Origin: Hyphomicrobiales bacterium
Lineage (GTDB): Bacteria > Pseudomonadota > Alphaproteobacteria > Rhizobiales > Rhizobiaceae
Direction of reading: 5' to 3'
Assembly: GCA_900473915.1 (NCBI GenBank)
Contig: UCNG01000011.1
Coordinates: 358,976-422,975 of the forward strand
DNA length: 64,000 bases
Part shown: one piece after another, positions 63,755-64,000 of the stretch
How the letters are laid out: the number at the start of each line of letters is the position of its first letter
Position numbering within the stretch: position 1 is the first letter of the stretch
The notes under the pieces: model-generated
What the model was told of the DNA's origin: nothing
The model's database searches: none
Seen by the model: only the letters and a program-made list of their open reading frames with translations
Position numbers and translations under genes: made by a program

Positions 63755-64000
63755 ATGCAGATCTTTAATCGGAAAACGGCAGTTTCGCTGGCGACCGCGT
63801 TGGGCCTTGTCTTGGGCGCTGCCCAAGCAAAGGCCGAGGAATTTGTAAATATTCTGACGGGCGGCACCAGCGGCGTCTATTATCCGCTCGGCGTTGCCAT
63901 GGAGAAAATTTATTCGGGTATTCCAGACGTACGTCCGTCGGTTCAGGCGACGAAGGCATCCATTGAAAATATCAATCTCATCAATAGCGGGCGCGGCGAA
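63755..64000 (+). CDS. TAXI-family TRAP transporter solute-binding protein (3' end outside window)
   Basis: The first 82 codons are visible. A Sec signal peptide (MQIFNRKTAVSLATALG then AAQAKAE, cleavage near 27) is followed by NILTGGTSGVYYPLGVAMEKIY and VQATKASIENINLINSGRGE-type sequence (shown in part as VQATKASIENINLI). This is the hallmark start of TAXI receptors for TRAP transporters, which take up C4-dicarboxylates, glutamate or other acids. GGAGG lies 5 bases before the ATG at 63755. The membrane subunit is presumably to the right. Confidence 0.88.
   Translation, partial: MQIFNRKTAVSLATALGLVLGAAQAKAEEFVNILTGGTSGVYYPLGVAMEKIYSGIPDVRPSVQATKASIENINLINSGRGE

Overview
The window reads as an accessory, catabolism-rich stretch of a Brucella/Ochrobactrum-type alphaproteobacterial chromosome. 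This is inferred from the protein families, codon use and short tightly coupled operons. I saw no rRNA, tRNA, CRISPR array or replication origin. Most genes look high-GC. Two patches (about 5.5-8.9 kb and 19.3-22 kb) look more AT-rich, hold gene or IS relics, and are probably acquired.

Layout. 1-5.4 kb (minus strand): MFS transporter, FGGY-type kinase, GlpD-type dehydrogenase and an AGPS/GlcD-like FAD oxidase that runs off the left edge, a polyol/glycerol-type catabolic operon with a palindromic operator candidate upstream. 5.4-6.55 kb: no convincing gene. 6.55-8.4 kb: overlapping rtcB2-prfH pair, a ribosome RNA-repair and peptide-release operon, followed by the decayed remnant of a different RtcB-family gene. 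9.0-18.3 kb (minus): Opp-type peptide importer, M81/MlrC hydrolase, a DadA-like oxidase with a frameshifted tail and a class-C-type serine hydrolase, with a divergent RpiR regulator. 19.3-22 kb: IS3-family relic, alpha/beta hydrolase, DUF2087 protein and GNAT acetyltransferase.

22.2-47.4 kb is a large aromatic-acid island: AraC regulator, flavin monooxygenase, cupin, LivKHMGF importer, aryl-CoA ligase, arylformamidase-like hydrolase and MarR regulator. Then, on the minus strand, come an indolepyruvate:ferredoxin-oxidoreductase-like pair and an AAHS-type transporter. Divergent from these is a tight operon: a fused monooxygenase/old-yellow-enzyme protein of the 2-aminobenzoyl-CoA/salicylyl-CoA type, SDR, enoyl-CoA hydratase, acyl-CoA dehydrogenase, RidA, a FadB-like fusion and a PcaF-like thiolase. 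Together they spell aerobic CoA-dependent breakdown of anthranilate or a related acid. 47.5-55.7 kb adds a GntR regulator, kynureninase-like PLP enzyme, amino-acid importer without an ATPase, class I aminotransferase, MarR, an isatin-hydrolase-like cyclase-family protein and a LysR regulator. These could feed tryptophan, kynurenine or indole compounds into the anthraniloyl-CoA route (inference).

55.8-63.3 kb: a small membrane protein, then a Dpp-type importer with Tat-type binding protein and fused double ATPase, plus a CocE/NonD S15-family hydrolase. The right edge cuts a TAXI-family TRAP receptor gene.
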